NCBI GenBank assembly: GCA_963795415.1
Contig: CAWCHQ010000001.1
Location: 1,860,001-1,924,000, forward strand
Origin: CAVSUZ01 sp963795415
GTDB lineage: Bacteria; Pseudomonadota; Alphaproteobacteria; Acetobacterales; Acetobacteraceae
Reading direction: 5' to 3'
DNA length: 64,000 nucleotides
The translations under genes and the position numbers were made by a program. Under the pieces are notes generated by a model. The model was not told where the DNA came from. It saw nothing but the letters and a program-made list of their open reading frames with translations, and did not search any database. This document shows positions 32,855 through 41,726 of this stretch, piece after piece. Position 1 is the stretch's first letter, and the number at the start of each line of letters is the position of its first letter.

Positions 32855-34119
32855 CAACCCGCCTGCGCCGCCGCCCACCGTGTGACCACCGCGCACCCCG
32901 CAGCGAAATCCTCCATGCGCATGGCCTCATGCGGATTATGGCTGCCGTTCTGGTTGCGCACGAACAGCATTCCCGCCGGCACGCCCGCCTGAGCGAAAGC
33001 CGCTGCGTCGTGCCCTCCACCGGACGGCATCACCCGGTAGGTAATCCCCAGACCCTCCGCCGCCCGAACCAGTCCTCGCTGGACCTCGGCAGCCATGAGG
33101 CTGGGTCCCCCGGCATTCTCTACCCCCAGCTCGAAGCGTACGCCGCGCCGGGCCTCAATAAGCGGAACCAGCCGGTGCAACTCGTCGAACATCGCATCGA
33201 CGCTCTCCGGCTGCACGCTGCGGATATCCAACTGGAACACCGCCTCGCCTGAAATCTTCGTAAATCCCGCCGCCTCGGTCGTGGCCAGCACGCAGAACGT
33301 GCACACCAACTGATGCCCCTGCGTTTCCAATGCCGCCCAGTGATCGTCCAGCCGCGACGCCAACTCCGCGAGCGCAATCGCCGCATCCCGCCGATATCGC
33401 CGCGGCGTCGCCCCCGAGTGGTTGTACTCGCCAATTACCCGTGCCGCACGCAGTCGCCGCGAGCCTGGAATCCCCGTCACCACCCCCACCGGGATCCCCT
33501 CCGCGTCCAGCACCGGCCCCTGCTCGATATGCAGCTCCAGATAGGCGGCGGTGTTTGCGGGGGTCAGCCGGGCCTTGCCCGCTCGCACCCATTCCGGGTC
33601 GAATCCAAGGTCCCGCATATGCTCGGCCAGCGTCCGCCCGCTATCCAGGCGCCTGATCTCCAGCTGCTCCGGCGGCAGCCGCCCCAGCGCCGAGCTGCTG
33701 CCGGGATACGATGCCGGAAACCACGCCCCCGCTTCCTCCGCCCGGATCGCCATTACGGTCACATCCCGCGCCGGCTTGAATTCCGCCCGTTGCATGCCGG
33801 CCACCGCCGCCAGTCCGGCGAGTACGCCCGCCGCGCCATCGAAATTCCCTCCGCGCGGCACCGAGTCCAAATGGCTGCCCAGAACAATCCGCTTCGCTGC
33901 CCGGTCGGCGCCCGGAAGCGTCAGATACAAATTCCCCGCCGGATCGGTCGCGACCTCCAACCCCAGCCCGTCGCCCGCAGCCCTTATCAGATCATGCGCC
34001 GCCTGCTCGCCGGGCCCGTATGCCTCCCGCGTGACGCCGACGCCGTCGAACGTTTTCTCCCGCAGCGCTTCGAACAGCCGGGCCGCGAGAGCAACGTCGG
34101 GGGTCAGATTGGCGCACAT
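32854..34119 (-). CDS. M20 Zn-dependent amidohydrolase, N-carbamoyl-L-amino-acid hydrolase/allantoate type
   Basis: A 421-residue member of the HyuC/AllC branch of M20 hydrolases, cytosolic enzymes that remove carbamoyl groups from amino acids or ureido acids. Signature stretches: 'VLGSHLDSVPRGGNFDGAAG', 'AIRAEEAGAWFPASYPGSSS', 'YLELHIEQGPVLD', 'HSGATPRRYRRDA' and 'SGGGHDAAAFAQAGVPAGML'. I use ATG 34119 ('MCANLTPDVALAARLF'); the frame is open further but that part is proline/cysteine-rich and lies in the divergent promoter region. The FAD oxidase is translationally coupled downstream. Confidence 0.9.
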   Translation of the reverse strand: MCANLTPDVALAARLFEALREKTFDGVGVTREAYGPGEQAAHDLIRAAGDGLGLEVATDPAGNLYLTLPGADRAAKRIVLGSHLDSVPRGGNFDGAAGVLAGLAAVAGMQRAEFKPARDVTVMAIRAEEAGAWFPASYPGSSSALGRLPPEQLEIRRLDSGRTLAEHMRDLGFDPEWVRAGKARLTPANTAAYLELHIEQGPVLDAEGIPVGVVTGIPGSRRLRAARVIGEYNHSGATPRRYRRDAAIALAELASRLDDHWAALETQGHQLVCTFCVLATTEAAGFTKISGEAVFQLDIRSVQPESVDAMFDELHRLVPLIEARRGVRFELGVENAGGPSLMAAEVQRGLVRAAEGLGITYRVMPSGGGHDAAAFAQAGVPAGMLFVRNQNGSHNPHEAMRMEDFAAGCAVVTRWAAAQAG

Positions 34120-34198
34120 GGCGCAGCGTGACGCCCCACCGCCGGTTTCGCAACCCGCACCGCCTGCGGCATAAGGGTGCGAGCAGGGAGTGAAGCCG

Positions 34199-35167
34199 AT
34201 GAAGCACCGCCTGGTCGTGGCCGCGGGGTTGGCCCGCGATGTCGTTACCCGCGCCCGCACGGAATTCGACGCCCTGGTCCATGAGGGCGAACACGACATG
34301 ACACCCGATCAGGTCATCGACGCGGCGGCGCGCCACCGTGCCGATGCCATCCTCTTCATCCACACTCTGCCGCTCCGCGCGGACGTCATCGCCCGCCTGC
34401 CAGCCAGCGTGCGTATCGGCGCCACCAGCGGTGTCGGTTACGACCATGTCGACGTCGCCGCAGCCAAGGCCCGCGGCCTGATCGTTACCAACACACCCGG
34501 CGTGCTCACCGACTGCACCGCCGATTTTACTTTCATGATGCTGCTTGGCGCCGCCCGCCGTGCATCAGAATACGACCGCATTATGCGCGAGGGCTGGCGT
34601 CGGCGCTTCGGCCAGGGTGATCTGCTCGGTATTCGGGTCAGTGGCAAGCGCCTCGGCATCCTCGGCATGGGGCGGATCGGCCGTGCGGTCGCAGAGCGCG
34701 CGTGGGGCTTTGGCATGCGCGTCATGTATCACCAGCCGCGCCGGCTGCCGCCGGAGATCGAAAATAATGCCGCCTACTTTTCGGCGTTCAGCGAAATGCT
34801 GCCGCACTGCGATTTCCTGTCGATCCACGCCCCCGCAAAACCGGAAACCGATCATGTCATCAACGCCGCCAGCCTTGCCAAACTCCCGCGTGGCGCCGTG
34901 CTCGTGAACATCGCTCGCGGCAGCCTGGTCGATGAAGACGCACTTTACGATGCGCTCACCTCCGGCCAGATCGCCGCCGCTGGGCTCGACGTGTTTCGCT
35001 CCGAGCCCGACTACGACCCGCGATTTGCATCCCTGCCGAACGTGCTTCTCGCGCCGCATATGGGCAGCGCCACCGTCGAGACCCGGAACGCCATGGGCTT
35101 CCGTGCGCTGGACAACATCGCCGGCGTGCTGGCAGGCACCGGCCCTATCGACCCGCTATGGCGCTAA
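34199..35167 (+). CDS. D-2-hydroxyacid dehydrogenase (glyoxylate/hydroxypyruvate reductase type)
   Basis: A 322-residue NAD(P)-dependent D-2-hydroxyacid dehydrogenase. The nucleotide-binding motif is 'LGILGMGRIGRAVAERAWGF'. Substrate and catalytic residues sit in 'VNIARGSLVDEDAL' (Arg), 'FRSEPDYDPR' (Glu) and 'LAPHMGSATVETR' (His). ATG 34199 is preceded by AGGGAG; a GTG at 34190 is the alternative. It is divergent from the amidohydrolase-oxidase operon with ~80 bp between starts and could reduce the 2-oxoacid made by the oxidase. A composite hairpin element follows 22 bases after the stop. Confidence 0.92.
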   Translation: MKHRLVVAAGLARDVVTRARTEFDALVHEGEHDMTPDQVIDAAARHRADAILFIHTLPLRADVIARLPASVRIGATSGVGYDHVDVAAAKARGLIVTNTPGVLTDCTADFTFMMLLGAARRASEYDRIMREGWRRRFGQGDLLGIRVSGKRLGILGMGRIGRAVAERAWGFGMRVMYHQPRRLPPEIENNAAYFSAFSEMLPHCDFLSIHAPAKPETDHVINAASLAKLPRGAVLVNIARGSLVDEDALYDALTSGQIAAAGLDVFRSEPDYDPRFASLPNVLLAPHMGSATVETRNAMGFRALDNIAGVLAGTGPIDPLWR

Positions 35168-35188
35168 TCTTTATCGCCTCGCGGGGAC

Positions 35189-35303
35189 TAGAGCAGATCG
35201 CGCTTGACTGGAAACGCTTTGCATTTCCAGGAGCGCGTAAATCTGCTCTAAAACAATGAGTTAGAGCGTTTCAGGCTAATACCGTCAGCCTGAAACTGCT
35301 CTA
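35189..35303. repeat. composite double-hairpin intergenic element, copy 2
   Basis: 115 bp, same orientation and structure as 23698-23811. First hairpin TAGAGCAGAT (35189-35198) / ATCTGCTCTA (35241-35250), inner arms TGGAAA / TTTCCA. Second hairpin TTAGAGCGTTTCAGGCT / AGCCTGAAACTGCTCTAA, here almost perfect. The final CTA (35301-35303) is the TAG stop of the minus-strand DUF1127 gene. It separates two converging genes. Confidence 0.9.
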
Positions 35304-35714
35304 ATTCTCGCCGTACCAATACCGGTCAAACCACGATGACTGCGCAGCGAACGGCCAGAACACCATCGTGAACGCATCCGGTTGCGGCTTCCGGGTCCGC
35401 GGCTCTGCGTTATCCACCTCCCGCACATACGTCAGCGGAAGCGGAGACGCTTCGGCCTGCTCGAAACTATCCTCGTCCCGCTTGTAAGTCCCCTTAACGA
35501 TGGCAGGAAAGTCCGCGCGCGAAATCCCGAGATCCGCTAAATCGCGGTCATCCAGCCGTTGCAACTCCGCCAGTTGCTCTCTCCGCTGGCGCCATTCCGC
35601 AAAATGCTGTGCGGACCGATCGGTAACCTTCCGCAAAAACTGGTGAAACCGCTCTTGCAACCGCGAGCCCGCGGGCCGCGCCGAACCATTCGCGAAGTTG
35701 ATATGAGCCCACAT
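35301..35714 (-). CDS. DUF1127-containing small protein
   Basis: A 137-residue protein with the DUF1127 helix pair 'LAELQRLDDRDLADLGISRA' in the middle. In alphaproteobacteria short DUF1127 proteins influence phosphate or RNA metabolism; this one is longer and has an extra C-terminal tail rich in aromatic residues ('DAFTMVFWPFAAQSSWFDRY'). Start ATG 35714 is preceded by GGAGGG at good distance. The gene stands alone. Function unknown. Confidence 0.85.
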   Translation of the reverse strand: MWAHINFANGSARPAGSRLQERFHQFLRKVTDRSAQHFAEWRQRREQLAELQRLDDRDLADLGISRADFPAIVKGTYKRDEDSFEQAEASPLPLTYVREVDNAEPRTRKPQPDAFTMVFWPFAAQSSWFDRYWYGEN

Positions 35715-35944
35715 AGGTCCCTCCGAATCTGAACCGTGGGCGTTCCCTCCTGGCCCGGCGACAATCGCCGGACCCGGAAAACAATGGCAATGCCGCTGAC
35801 CGTTTGCCTCTGTGCCGTCATGTGGCCATGCACGAAATAAATGACGTGGAGAATCACCTCTCCCGCTGGCGCCGCCCGCCATCCGGGATATGTCGGCTCG
35901 CAAACCGAGCCGGATGAGGGTGGCCCGGCGGGCCGGGTGATAAC

Positions 35945-36844
35945 TCACCGTCCCGCCGCCAGCCGCACCATCTCCCGCAGCCAGCGATGTGCCGCATAAT
36001 TGTCCACCCGCCGGTGCCACAGCATCGATAGCGTCACCCGCGGCGAGCCAAACGGCAGCTCCCGCACGACAAGCGGACAGATCGAGGCCAGATCCGTCGC
36101 CACCCGCCGCGGGATTACTGCGATCCGGCGCGAATCCACCAGCATCAGTGCTATCGAAAGAAACGGCACGCGCGCCGCGATCTTGCGTGACAGTCCGCGC
36201 GCCTCCGGCGCCTCGTCAACAAACGCCGTGTCGTCGCCCTTCGAGCTGATCGCGATATGCGGAATCTCCGCAATATCATCGACCGAAAGATGACTCTCCC
36301 GCGCCGCCGGATGCGTGCGATCCAGCGCCGCCACATAATCGCCCTCCATCACCCGCACGCACTTGAAGCGCTCGCCGCCGTCCGCAGGCTCGTTCAGCGC
36401 CATATCCACCCCGTCATCATCCAGCCAGTCGAGCACATCGACATTCCCCACCGGCCTGATATCCAGACGCGCCCCCGGCGCCGCCTCCGCCACACCGTGC
36501 ACCAGAGCCGGCACCAGGGCGCGCGCCGCATAGTTGTTCACCGCCAGTGTGAACCCCCGCGTTGACGTCGCCGCATCGAACCCATGCGGCTCCATCGCGA
36601 GCCGCAGCACCCGGAGCGCATCATGCACCGGCCGAGCCATCTCCTCCGCGCGCTGGGTCGGCTGCATCCCTTCCGGCGTCCGGATGAACAACTCGTCGCC
36701 TAGCGTGGTCCGCAGCCGCGCCAGTGCGTGGCTGGTCGCCGGCTGGCTCAGCCCGAGCCGCCGTCCCGCCCGCGTCAGATTTCGCTCCTGCATCACCGCA
36801 TCGAAGGTGACCAGCAGATTGAGATCGAGTTGGTCCAGGTTCAC
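35945..36844 (-). CDS. LysR-type transcriptional regulator
   Basis: A 299-residue LysR-family regulator. The winged helix-turn-helix is at residues ~8-65 ('FDAVMQERNLTRAGRRLGLS', 'ALARLRTTLGDELFIRT'); the rest is the two-lobed effector domain, of the NodD/PcpR-like subtype. It is transcribed away from the membrane protein gene at 36952 with 107 bases between starts, the usual place for a LysR operator, so it probably controls that gene and the serine hydrolase after it. Confidence 0.93.
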   Translation of the reverse strand: MNLDQLDLNLLVTFDAVMQERNLTRAGRRLGLSQPATSHALARLRTTLGDELFIRTPEGMQPTQRAEEMARPVHDALRVLRLAMEPHGFDAATSTRGFTLAVNNYAARALVPALVHGVAEAAPGARLDIRPVGNVDVLDWLDDDGVDMALNEPADGGERFKCVRVMEGDYVAALDRTHPAARESHLSVDDIAEIPHIAISSKGDDTAFVDEAPEARGLSRKIAARVPFLSIALMLVDSRRIAVIPRRVATDLASICPLVVRELPFGSPRVTLSMLWHRRVDNYAAHRWLREMVRLAAGR

Positions 36845-36951
36845 GAGTTTCCGCCCGCGTCAGATGTTCCGATAGATGGATGCTGCGGTGCACAAATCGA
36901 GATCCTGGGCTGCCGATTGACCTTGCTGTTGGCCGGGATCAAAGCTGGCGC

Positions 36952-37389
36952 ATGTCTTCCCTGATCAACCGGACCATGATTGGCTTCATCGCCGGCGCCC
37001 TGTCGGTGCTTACCTTCCATCAGGCGATGATTGGGCTTCTCCACGCCACCGGCCTGATTGGCTTCGCCCCATTCCCCCTGGGTGCGGTCGGCCCGCTCCG
37101 CGTCCCGCATCTGCTGGATATGTGCTTTTGGGGCGGAGTCTGGGGCATCCTGTACGGCATCCTTGCGCCGCGCCTGCCCGGACCAGCCTGGCTTCAGGGC
37201 GTTCTGCTCGGTGTCGCCGCCGTGCTCGCCGGCCACCTGCTTGTCACCCCCCTGAAGGGAGGCTCCATCTACCAGGGTTGGGGCGTCCACTCGCTGGCCA
37301 TCGGCCTTGCCATCAACTGCTTCTGGGGCATCGGCGTCGCTCTGCTTCTACCCTCCCTGCAACCTGGCCGCCGTCTCGCGCGCCCCTGA
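36952..37389 (+). CDS. small multi-pass membrane protein of unknown function
   Basis: A 145-residue protein with four hydrophobic helices ('MIGFIAGALSVLTFHQAMIG', 'MCFWGGVWGILYGILAPRLP', 'WLQGVLLGVAAVLAGHLLV', 'LAIGLAINCFWGIGVALLLP'). I do not recognise a characterised family. Start ATG 36952 is chosen because the first helix begins nine residues later; the frame is open to 36880. It is followed after 21 bases by the serine hydrolase gene and lies opposite the LysR gene. Confidence 0.75.
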   Translation: MSSLINRTMIGFIAGALSVLTFHQAMIGLLHATGLIGFAPFPLGAVGPLRVPHLLDMCFWGGVWGILYGILAPRLPGPAWLQGVLLGVAAVLAGHLLVTPLKGGSIYQGWGVHSLAIGLAINCFWGIGVALLLPSLQPGRRLARP

Positions 37390-37410
37390 CCGCCCATCCG
37401 GAGAAACCCC

Positions 37411-38523
37411 ATGCCGAGCAGCTTCCCCCTGCCCGAGAGCGACCCTGCCAGCCTTGGTCTCGCCGCCAGACCCCTCGGCGCGCTCGATAGCCTGATCCGC
37501 CAGCACATTGAGGAAGGCCGCTACCGCGGCGCCCAGATCGCCGTCGCCCGGCACGGGAAGCTCGCCCTGTTCCGAACCTATGGCCACGCCCGCACCGAAC
37601 CCGCTCACCTTCCCGCCGCCAACGACACGCTTTTTCTGCTGTTTTCCCAGACCAAGGTGCTCACTTCATCGGCCGTTTGGGCTCTGATCGAGGAAGGCCG
37701 GCTCTCCTTCATGGACCGCATCGCCGACCACCTCCCAGAATTCGCCGCCCGCGGCAAAGCCGCCATCACCCTGCACCAGGTCATGACCCATCAGGGAGGC
37801 TTCCCCAGCGGCGACGTGTCGAAAGCCACCTGGACCGACCACGCCCGGATGCGCGCCGAGGTCTGTGACTTCTCCCTCGACTGGACCCCCGGCACCCGCG
37901 TGCAGTACCACGGCCGCGCCGCCCACCTCGTCCAGGCCATGGTGATCGAAGCCGTCACCGGCCAGGACTATCGGGACGCGATACGCACCAGGGTCATCGA
38001 GCCTCTCGGCCTCGGCAACGAGATCTTCGTCGGCGTTCCCGAAGCCCAGCAGCACCGCTGTGCCGACACCTACGCGCCCGAGCCGCGCGACAACTCCGCC
38101 GAAATCCGCGCCGCCGGCCTGCCCAGCGGCGGCGGCTTCGCCACTGCCCGCGGCATGGCCGCCTTCTATCAGATGCTGGTCAACGGCGGCCGCCTTGGGA
38201 ATGTCCGGCTGCTTTCCCCCCGCCTGATTGCCTACATCTCCCGCAATCACACCGGCGAGAACCCGGACGCGCAGATGGATGGCATCCCCATGCACCGTGG
38301 CCTCGGTCCGCATGTTCGTGGTGAGAGCGAGCGCATCCGCGGCCTCGGCATCATCGGCGCACCGCAAACCTTCGGCCACGGTGGCGTCGGCTCGAGCTAT
38401 TCCTGGTGCGACCCGACCAGCGGCGTGTCCTTCACTTACATCACCAACTATGTCCAGCCTGATCCCTGGCACTCTCTAAGATTGGACCGGGTGAGCAACC
38501 TGGTGCATGCGGCGATTGACTGA
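37411..38523 (+). CDS. serine hydrolase of the class C beta-lactamase / esterase family
   Basis: A 370-residue protein of the beta-lactamase-related family (Pfam 'Beta-lactamase', class C/esterase EstB type). The nucleophile motif SxxK is 'FSQTKVLTS'. The second motif, usually YxN, reads 'VQYHGRAAH'; the third is 'FGHGGVGSSYSW' (HGG in place of KTG). These changes favour an esterase or peptidase rather than a true lactamase. No signal peptide is visible, so it is probably cytoplasmic. It is co-oriented with the membrane protein gene upstream. Confidence 0.87.
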   Translation: MPSSFPLPESDPASLGLAARPLGALDSLIRQHIEEGRYRGAQIAVARHGKLALFRTYGHARTEPAHLPAANDTLFLLFSQTKVLTSSAVWALIEEGRLSFMDRIADHLPEFAARGKAAITLHQVMTHQGGFPSGDVSKATWTDHARMRAEVCDFSLDWTPGTRVQYHGRAAHLVQAMVIEAVTGQDYRDAIRTRVIEPLGLGNEIFVGVPEAQQHRCADTYAPEPRDNSAEIRAAGLPSGGGFATARGMAAFYQMLVNGGRLGNVRLLSPRLIAYISRNHTGENPDAQMDGIPMHRGLGPHVRGESERIRGLGIIGAPQTFGHGGVGSSYSWCDPTSGVSFTYITNYVQPDPWHSLRLDRVSNLVHAAID

Positions 38524-38897
38524 AACCGCTGCATTGCGCGCCGCCTCGTGCGTATCGCAAGCCGGGACGGAGAGACGACGCCCCAGCTGAACTGAGAAAC
38601 ATTCGTATGCGAACTTTGCCACCCTAAGATTTGCTTAACTCGACGGGCACAACTTGATGCGGCGCAGCGGGATCACCTCTCCCGCCGTGACGAGAGAGAT
38701 CCTGCCCCGAGCGTGACCCGGGATCGGCGGTCGTCAACCGTCACCGCGGCTCAGACCGTCGCAGCGGCGGGCCAAAATGCCGGAGACCTACGGGAATGAG
38801 TTAGCCCGGGCTGACCCCGACTCTCGTCCGATTCCCAAATGCTCGGAAGCGCGATTCCCTGACAGCGATGCGGCAATTCGCTACCCTGGAGGATCGA
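38524..38897. other. non-coding stretch before an IS630 scar
   Basis: I see no gene, clear hairpin or promoter here. The stretch separates the serine hydrolase gene from an IS630 remnant and is probably debris from past insertions. Confidence 0.4.
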
Positions 38898-39170
38898 ATG
38901 AGCGCAGCTGTCAAAAATCACCCGCAGCGAGCACGCGCCAGCGGAGCTTCGCGCCGTTGCGGTCAGGTATCGTGATGCTGCTCAGGCCCGCCGGTTGTTG
39001 GCGATTACGATGGTGCTGGAAGGGGAACCCGGTTGGATGCCGCGCGGCAGGCGGGCAGGACCGGCAGACCCTGCGGGATTGGCTGCATCGCTATAACGCA
39101 GCCAGGGTTGATGGTCTGAAATCGCGCACCGCGCCGGGCGCAAAGCCTGGCCACAGCCGCGCCCGTCCAA
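38898..39170 (+). pseudogene. IS630-family transposase scar (N-terminal HTH part)
   Basis: Begins with ATG 38898 ('MSAAVK'); one extra A in the following A-run breaks the frame. Continuing in other frames gives 'TRSEHAPAELRAVAVRYRDA', 'AQARRLLAITMVLEGE' and 'RQTLRDWLHRYNAARVDGLK', the helix-turn-helix region of IS630 transposases. The catalytic part is missing here; a matching catalytic-part scar of the same type lies at 18620-19039. Confidence 0.75.
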
Positions 39171-39268
39171 CATTGTTATTGCGAGATTTGGTCCGGGTGG
39201 CGGTAGCCGATTGGGAGTCGCTTTCATATCGCGCCCTGTAGTCCATCCGTCATTCTCCGGCGGATAAC

Positions 39269-39590
39269 TCAGTCCCCGCCCAGCGCGGCCTCCACGGTCC
39301 GCACCGCCTGCAACGGCAGCGCCGCCCGCCCCACCACCTGACCCCCGACGCACGCCAGCCAATCGGCCCCATCCGGAGGGGTTGTTGGCCGCAGCTCAAT
39401 CACCTTGGCCTCCTCGTCCAGCGCCACGGCCCGGTCACTGCCGCCAGTTCCGCCACAGCGGACCCTGCAAACGAACAACGCGGGCAATGGCCTTGCCCGC
39501 GTCATCCAAGCCGACCCACTCGATGGCGCGAGCAAGCCCGGCGCCGGTCTCCTCGCGCCCCCGTGTCCAGTGAAGGCGGGGCACCGCCAT
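39269..39590 (-). pseudogene. short unknown gene with a frameshift
   Basis: From ATG 39590 the minus strand reads 'MAVPRLHWTRGREETGAGLA', 'RAIEWVGLDDAGKAIARVVR' and 'LQGPLWRNWRQ', then a stop near 39437. The adjoining frame carries on with 'DRAVALDEEAKVIELRPT' to 'ALPLQAVRTVEAALGGD' and stops at 39269. Both parts have protein-like composition and join with a one-base change, so one gene of about 105 codons seems broken. I do not recognise a family. It lies 19 bases after fusA. Confidence 0.4.
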
Positions 39591-39608
39591 TTTACATACC
39601 TGCCGTCA

Positions 39609-41726
39609 TCAGGCGCTCTTCGCCATGATTTCGTCCGCGATGTTCCGTGGCACCGGATCGTAGTGATGAAACTGCATGGTGAATGAGGCGCGCCCCTTCG
39701 TCATGCTCCGCAGATCGGAAATATAGCCGAACATCTCCTTTAAGGGAACATGCGCCCGCACGATCACCGTGGAACCCGAACTCTCCTGGTTCTGGATCAT
39801 GCCCCGGCGACGGTTAATGTCTCCTACCACATCGCCCACGTGATCCTGCGGCGTGGTGATTTCAACATCCATCAGCGGCTCCAGGATAATCGGCCCGGCC
39901 TTTTTCATCCCATCGCGGAAGCACGCTTTGCCGGCGATCTCGAATGCCAGCGCCGAGCTGTCCACATCGTGGTACTTCCCGTCCACCAATGTGTATTTGA
40001 AATCGACCGTGGGGAACCCGGCCAGAACCCCGGTTTCCGCCTGCACCTTGATGCCCTTTTCTACCGCCGGAATGTACTCCTTCGGCACCGCACCGCCGAC
40101 CACCGCGTTCTCGAACACCACGCCGCCGTTCCGCTCCAGCGGCTCGAACACGATCTTCACCTCGGCATACTGGCCGGAGCCGCCCGTCTGCTTCTTGTGC
40201 GTGTAAGTCTCGGTGTAGGCGCGGGTGATAGTCTCCCGATACGCGACCTGCGGTGCACCGATATTGGCCTCAACGCCATATTCGCGCCGCAGCCGGTCGA
40301 TGATGATTTCCAGGTGCAGCTCGCCCATCCCCGAAAGAATGGTCTGACCCGTCTCCTGATCCGTACACAGCCGCAGGCTGGGGTCTTCGCCCGCCAGCTT
40401 CTGCAGTCCGATGCTCATCTTTTCGATCGAGTCCTTTGTCCTGGGCTCAACCGAGATGTCGATAACCGGCACCGGGAACGCCATGCGCTCCAGCACCACC
40501 GGATCGCTCGAAGACGCCAGCGTATCCCCCGTTGCCGTGTCCTTCAGGCCGACGAACGCCGCGATGTCTCCCGCCGACACCTCCTTGATTTCCTGGCGCT
40601 TGTCCGCATGCATCTGGAACATCCGCCCGATGCGCTCGCGATGCCCCTTGGTGGTGTTCAACACCATATCGCCGGATTTCAGCGTGCCGGCATACACCCG
40701 CACGAAAGTCAGCGTGCCGTACTTGTCATTGATGATCTTGAACGCCAGCCCGGCAAACGGCGCGTTCGGGTCGGCCATGATCCGCCGCCGCTCCGGATGC
40801 TCGTCCTCGCCGTCCTCGGCAGCCACCAGGATGCCCGGCACATCAACCGGGCTGGGAAGGTAATCGATCACAGCGTCCAGCAACGGCTGCACGCCCTTGT
40901 TCTTGAATGCCGTGCCGCACAGCACCGGCCGGAAGACGCCGGAGATCGTCCCGGCCTTGACGCAGCGTTTCAGCGTCGCTTCCGAAACATCGCCATGCTC
41001 GAAATACTCCTCCATCGCCGCGTCATCGACAGACAGAGCGGTATCCAGCAAATTCTGGCGGTATTCCTTGGCGCGATCCAGCAGATCCGCGGGGATTTCC
41101 TCATCATGGAACCGCGCGCCCAGTTCACCGCCTTCCCAGACGATCGCCTTCATGCGCACCAGATCCACCACTCCGACAAACTTGTCCTCGATGCCGATCG
41201 GCAGCTGCAAAGGCAGCGCGACGATATCGAGCTTCTCCTTCAGCGTCGCAGCCGCGCGATAAAAATCCGCTCCCGTGCGGTCCAGCTTGTTGATGAAAAT
41301 GACGCGCGGCACGTTGTACCGGTCGGCCAGGCGCCAGTTCGTCTCCGACTGCGGCTGCACGCCGGCCACGCCCTCGATGATGAAGACCGCGCCGTCCAGC
41401 ACGCGCAAACTCCGGTTCACCTCGATGTTGAAGTCGATATGGCCGGGCGTATCGATGATGTTGATGCGGTGATCCTTCCACTCGCACGTCACCGCCGCCG
41501 AGGTAATCGTTATTCCCCGTTCCCGCTCCTGCTCCATGTAATCGGTCGTGGTGTTGCCGTCGTGCACCTCCCCGATCTTGTGCGAAACGCCCGTGTAATA
41601 CAGGATACGCTCGGTCGTGGTGGTCTTTCCGGCGTCGATATGCGCCGTGATCCCGATATTGCGAATTCGGGCAAGACCAGAGGGTGCCCCATGGGCGGTT
41701 TCGTGGGCGGTTTCGTGGGCCGGCAT
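39609..41726 (-). CDS. fusA: translation elongation factor G
   Basis: Elongation factor G, the GTPase that drives translocation on the ribosome (705 residues from ATG 41726). GTPase motifs: 'GITAHIDAGKTTTTE', 'DTPGHIDF' and 'FINKLD'; domain IV and V motifs include 'HKKQTGGSGQYAEVKI' and 'DINRRRGM'. It stands alone, without rpsL, rpsG or tuf, so it may be a second copy beside the one in the str operon. The N-terminus carries a short tetrapeptide repeat (ETAH ETAH) encoded by a perfect 12-bp duplication, recalling lysK. GGAG lies 11 bases before the chosen ATG; ATG 41747 is an alternative. Confidence 0.95.
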   Translation of the reverse strand: MPAHETAHETAHGAPSGLARIRNIGITAHIDAGKTTTTERILYYTGVSHKIGEVHDGNTTTDYMEQERERGITITSAAVTCEWKDHRINIIDTPGHIDFNIEVNRSLRVLDGAVFIIEGVAGVQPQSETNWRLADRYNVPRVIFINKLDRTGADFYRAAATLKEKLDIVALPLQLPIGIEDKFVGVVDLVRMKAIVWEGGELGARFHDEEIPADLLDRAKEYRQNLLDTALSVDDAAMEEYFEHGDVSEATLKRCVKAGTISGVFRPVLCGTAFKNKGVQPLLDAVIDYLPSPVDVPGILVAAEDGEDEHPERRRIMADPNAPFAGLAFKIINDKYGTLTFVRVYAGTLKSGDMVLNTTKGHRERIGRMFQMHADKRQEIKEVSAGDIAAFVGLKDTATGDTLASSSDPVVLERMAFPVPVIDISVEPRTKDSIEKMSIGLQKLAGEDPSLRLCTDQETGQTILSGMGELHLEIIIDRLRREYGVEANIGAPQVAYRETITRAYTETYTHKKQTGGSGQYAEVKIVFEPLERNGGVVFENAVVGGAVPKEYIPAVEKGIKVQAETGVLAGFPTVDFKYTLVDGKYHDVDSSALAFEIAGKACFRDGMKKAGPIILEPLMDVEITTPQDHVGDVVGDINRRRGMIQNQESSGSTVIVRAHVPLKEMFGYISDLRSMTKGRASFTMQFHHYDPVPRNIADEIMAKSA

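Noticed and set aside
37411..38523. Class C beta-lactamase resistance gene
   Set aside because: SxxK is present but the YxN and KTG motifs are changed and no signal peptide is seen; esterase or peptidase is likelier.
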